Below the pieces are notes generated by a model that was given only the letters and a program-made list of their open reading frames with translations, was not told the origin of the DNA and ran no database searches. The position numbers and the translations under genes were made by a program. DNA of 5,407 nt, taken from the NCBI GenBank assembly GCA_001803875.1, contig MHEO01000063.1:1-5407 (forward strand), written 5' to 3'. The DNA comes from Nitrospirae bacterium RIFCSPHIGHO2_01_FULL_66_17 (GTDB lineage Bacteria; Nitrospirota; Nitrospiria; 2-01-FULL-66-17). Numbering within the stretch: the first letter of the stretch is position 1; each line of letters begins with the position of its first letter. This document shows, piece by piece, positions 4,734 to 5,407 of this stretch.

Positions 4734-5291
4734 ATGATTTGGCCGGTCACCGTGTTGGCGACGATTGCGGTTCTCTACGTGGCCCACGTGTTTCTCAAGG
4801 TCGATCGCCAGGCCGCCGTCTGCGGCCTGGGTCTGGTCGTTCTGGCCCTCGGCATGGAATGGCTGAACGGATGGCTGGGCCCGTTTTGGATCGCGCAGCA
4901 GAGCGCCCTGCCGGTGGGGGTGGGGGGCTCCGTCGAAAAACTCATCTTGTACCTGGTTGGGGGGACGTGGGCGTGTGTCGCGCTGGCCAGGGTGTCAGTC
5001 CGTGCAGACGCGCGGTATTCGGGCCGATGGGCCGCCGTCGCGAGCGTCGCGCTCTTGATGACCGCGGTGGAGTGGGTGCTGAATTTCACCGATGCGTTTC
5101 GCTGGGTTCGTCCGTGGACGGTGTTCGGGGCGTTCGTCTATTACAGCGTGGGAGCAGGCCTTCTCTTTTTGGCCTACGACGCGCTCTCGAAGACGCGTAT
5201 CGATCCCGAGCCGTCGCCCGAGGCCCGGCTGATCGGGGAAGAGATCGAGGTGGACACCATTGTGGCCGTCGGAGCCCACCGTGAAGGCTGA
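4734..5291 (+). CDS. Unrecognised integral membrane protein (five predicted helices), putative quorum-regulated
   Basis: A 185-residue protein I cannot assign to a family. Hydrophobic stretches at about 4-21, 28-48, 67-86, 99-118 and 128-148 suggest five membrane helices, and a polar, acidic tail (from about 152, rich in E, D and R) is likely soluble. It is tryptophan-rich. Two helices carry a similar motif, GMEWLNGWLGPFW (40-52) and AVEWVLNFTDAFRW (111-124). Each has a Glu-Trp pair (E42-W43, E113-W114) near the end of a helix, which hints at an internal duplication with buried acidic residues. Arg/Lys-rich turns (LKVDRQ 21-26; RVSVRADARYSGR 86-98) give partial topology cues. It has a textbook Shine-Dalgarno, a lux box and promoter upstream, and an 11-bp overlap with the next gene, so the two are probably co-expressed. 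A role in sensing, transport or envelope modification is equally possible. That the gene is real is well supported; its function is unknown. Confidence 0.8.
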   Translation: MIWPVTVLATIAVLYVAHVFLKVDRQAAVCGLGLVVLALGMEWLNGWLGPFWIAQQSALPVGVGGSVEKLILYLVGGTWACVALARVSVRADARYSGRWAAVASVALLMTAVEWVLNFTDAFRWVRPWTVFGAFVYYSVGAGLLFLAYDALSKTRIDPEPSPEARLIGEEIEVDTIVAVGAHREG

Positions 5292-5407
5292 ACGGGCGAT
5301 CATCGCCCTGGCGGTGCTCGTTGCGCTGTCCGCCGGACCCGCATGGGCGATGAGCGGGGCGGGGTCGGTGGCGAAGGCGGGCTCGAAGCCGCCCCAGGCG
5401 AAGTCGG
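5281..5407 (+). CDS. Exported protein, N-terminal part (runs off the window)
   Basis: The frame opens with GTG at 5281, GGAG (5271-5274) lies 6 nt upstream, and there is no stop to the window end (42 full codons). The first residues are a classical signal peptide: MKAER, then the hydrophobic core AIIALAVLVALSAG, then a PAWA cleavage site after about residue 23. The mature start MSGAGSVAKAGSKPPQAKS is a low-complexity Ala/Gly/Ser/Lys/Pro linker, as seen at the front of many periplasmic or outer-membrane proteins. The gene overlaps the membrane-protein gene by 11 bp in another frame, a sign of translational coupling and a shared operon. The domain that would reveal the function lies beyond the right edge. 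The signal peptide and overlap make it very likely a genuine gene. Confidence 0.75.
   Translation, partial: MKAERAIIALAVLVALSAGPAWAMSGAGSVAKAGSKPPQAKS

Noticed and set aside
4619..5284. Overlapping plus-strand frame starting with GTG near 4619
   Set aside because: The start lies inside the predicted lux promoter. The product is Arg/Gly-rich without hydrophobic pattern, and the 4734 frame has the strong Shine-Dalgarno and a coherent membrane topology.
1..5407. CRISPR array, tRNA/rRNA gene, insertion sequence or integrase
   Set aside because: No regularly spaced repeats, cloverleaf-like segments, terminal inverted repeats with a transposase, or recombinase coding sequence were seen on either strand.

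Overview
The window is a high-G+C bacterial chromosome segment. It has dense, short intergenic gaps and normal housekeeping content (the end of ruvB). No phage genes, tRNA, rRNA or CRISPR array are visible. The taxon cannot be fixed from this sequence. A G+C-rich ruvB, a DUF4399 secreted protein, vapBC and a full-pocket LuxR receptor would fit Nitrospirota, NC10, deltaproteobacterial or other proteobacterial-type genomes, and this is only a guess.

Layout, left to right. (1) 1-388: last 128 codons of ruvB (+). (2) 467-898: a small exported DUF4399 protein (+), in visibly less G+C-rich sequence. (3) 899-1091: a convergent gap holding a 20-bp palindrome of the dRS3 type (ATTCCC-N8-GGGAAT class) and a second hairpin. 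(4) 1092-1690: a vapBC type II toxin-antitoxin pair on the minus strand. It has a strong Shine-Dalgarno and a recognisable promoter and operator at 1718-1747. (5) 1867-3588: a complete homodimeric-type ABC exporter (MsbA/multidrug-like) with all nucleotide-binding motifs. Its extended -10 element sits so close to the ATG that the mRNA may be leaderless. (6) 3717-4472: a LuxR-family quorum-sensing receptor with all six conserved acyl-homoserine-lactone pocket residues and a C-terminal GerE-type helix-turn-helix. (7) 4473-4733: a regulatory intergenic region. (8) 4734-5291: an unrecognised five-helix membrane protein. (9) 5281 to the window end: the start of an exported protein that overlaps the membrane protein gene by 11 bp.

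The most interesting result is in region 7. Positions 4591-4610 read ACCTATCCGATCGAACAGGT, which matches the classical Vibrio fischeri lux box at 16 of 20 positions and is itself a near-perfect dyad. It lies just after a possible terminator for the luxR gene. A -10-like element (TGC-TACAAA, 4633-4638) follows at the spacing at which LuxR proteins activate from a site next to -35. A strong Shine-Dalgarno then leads into the membrane-protein gene. The simplest reading is a self-contained quorum-sensing module: receptor gene, its operator, and a regulated operon of a novel membrane protein plus a secreted partner. No luxI-type synthase is visible in the window, so the receptor is either a solo or its synthase lies outside.

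Smaller points: the ABC and lux-box promoters share a 14-bp motif (GGGCATGnTAnAAA), and the leader of the regulated operon carries a perfect anti-Shine-Dalgarno hexamer in a hairpin loop.
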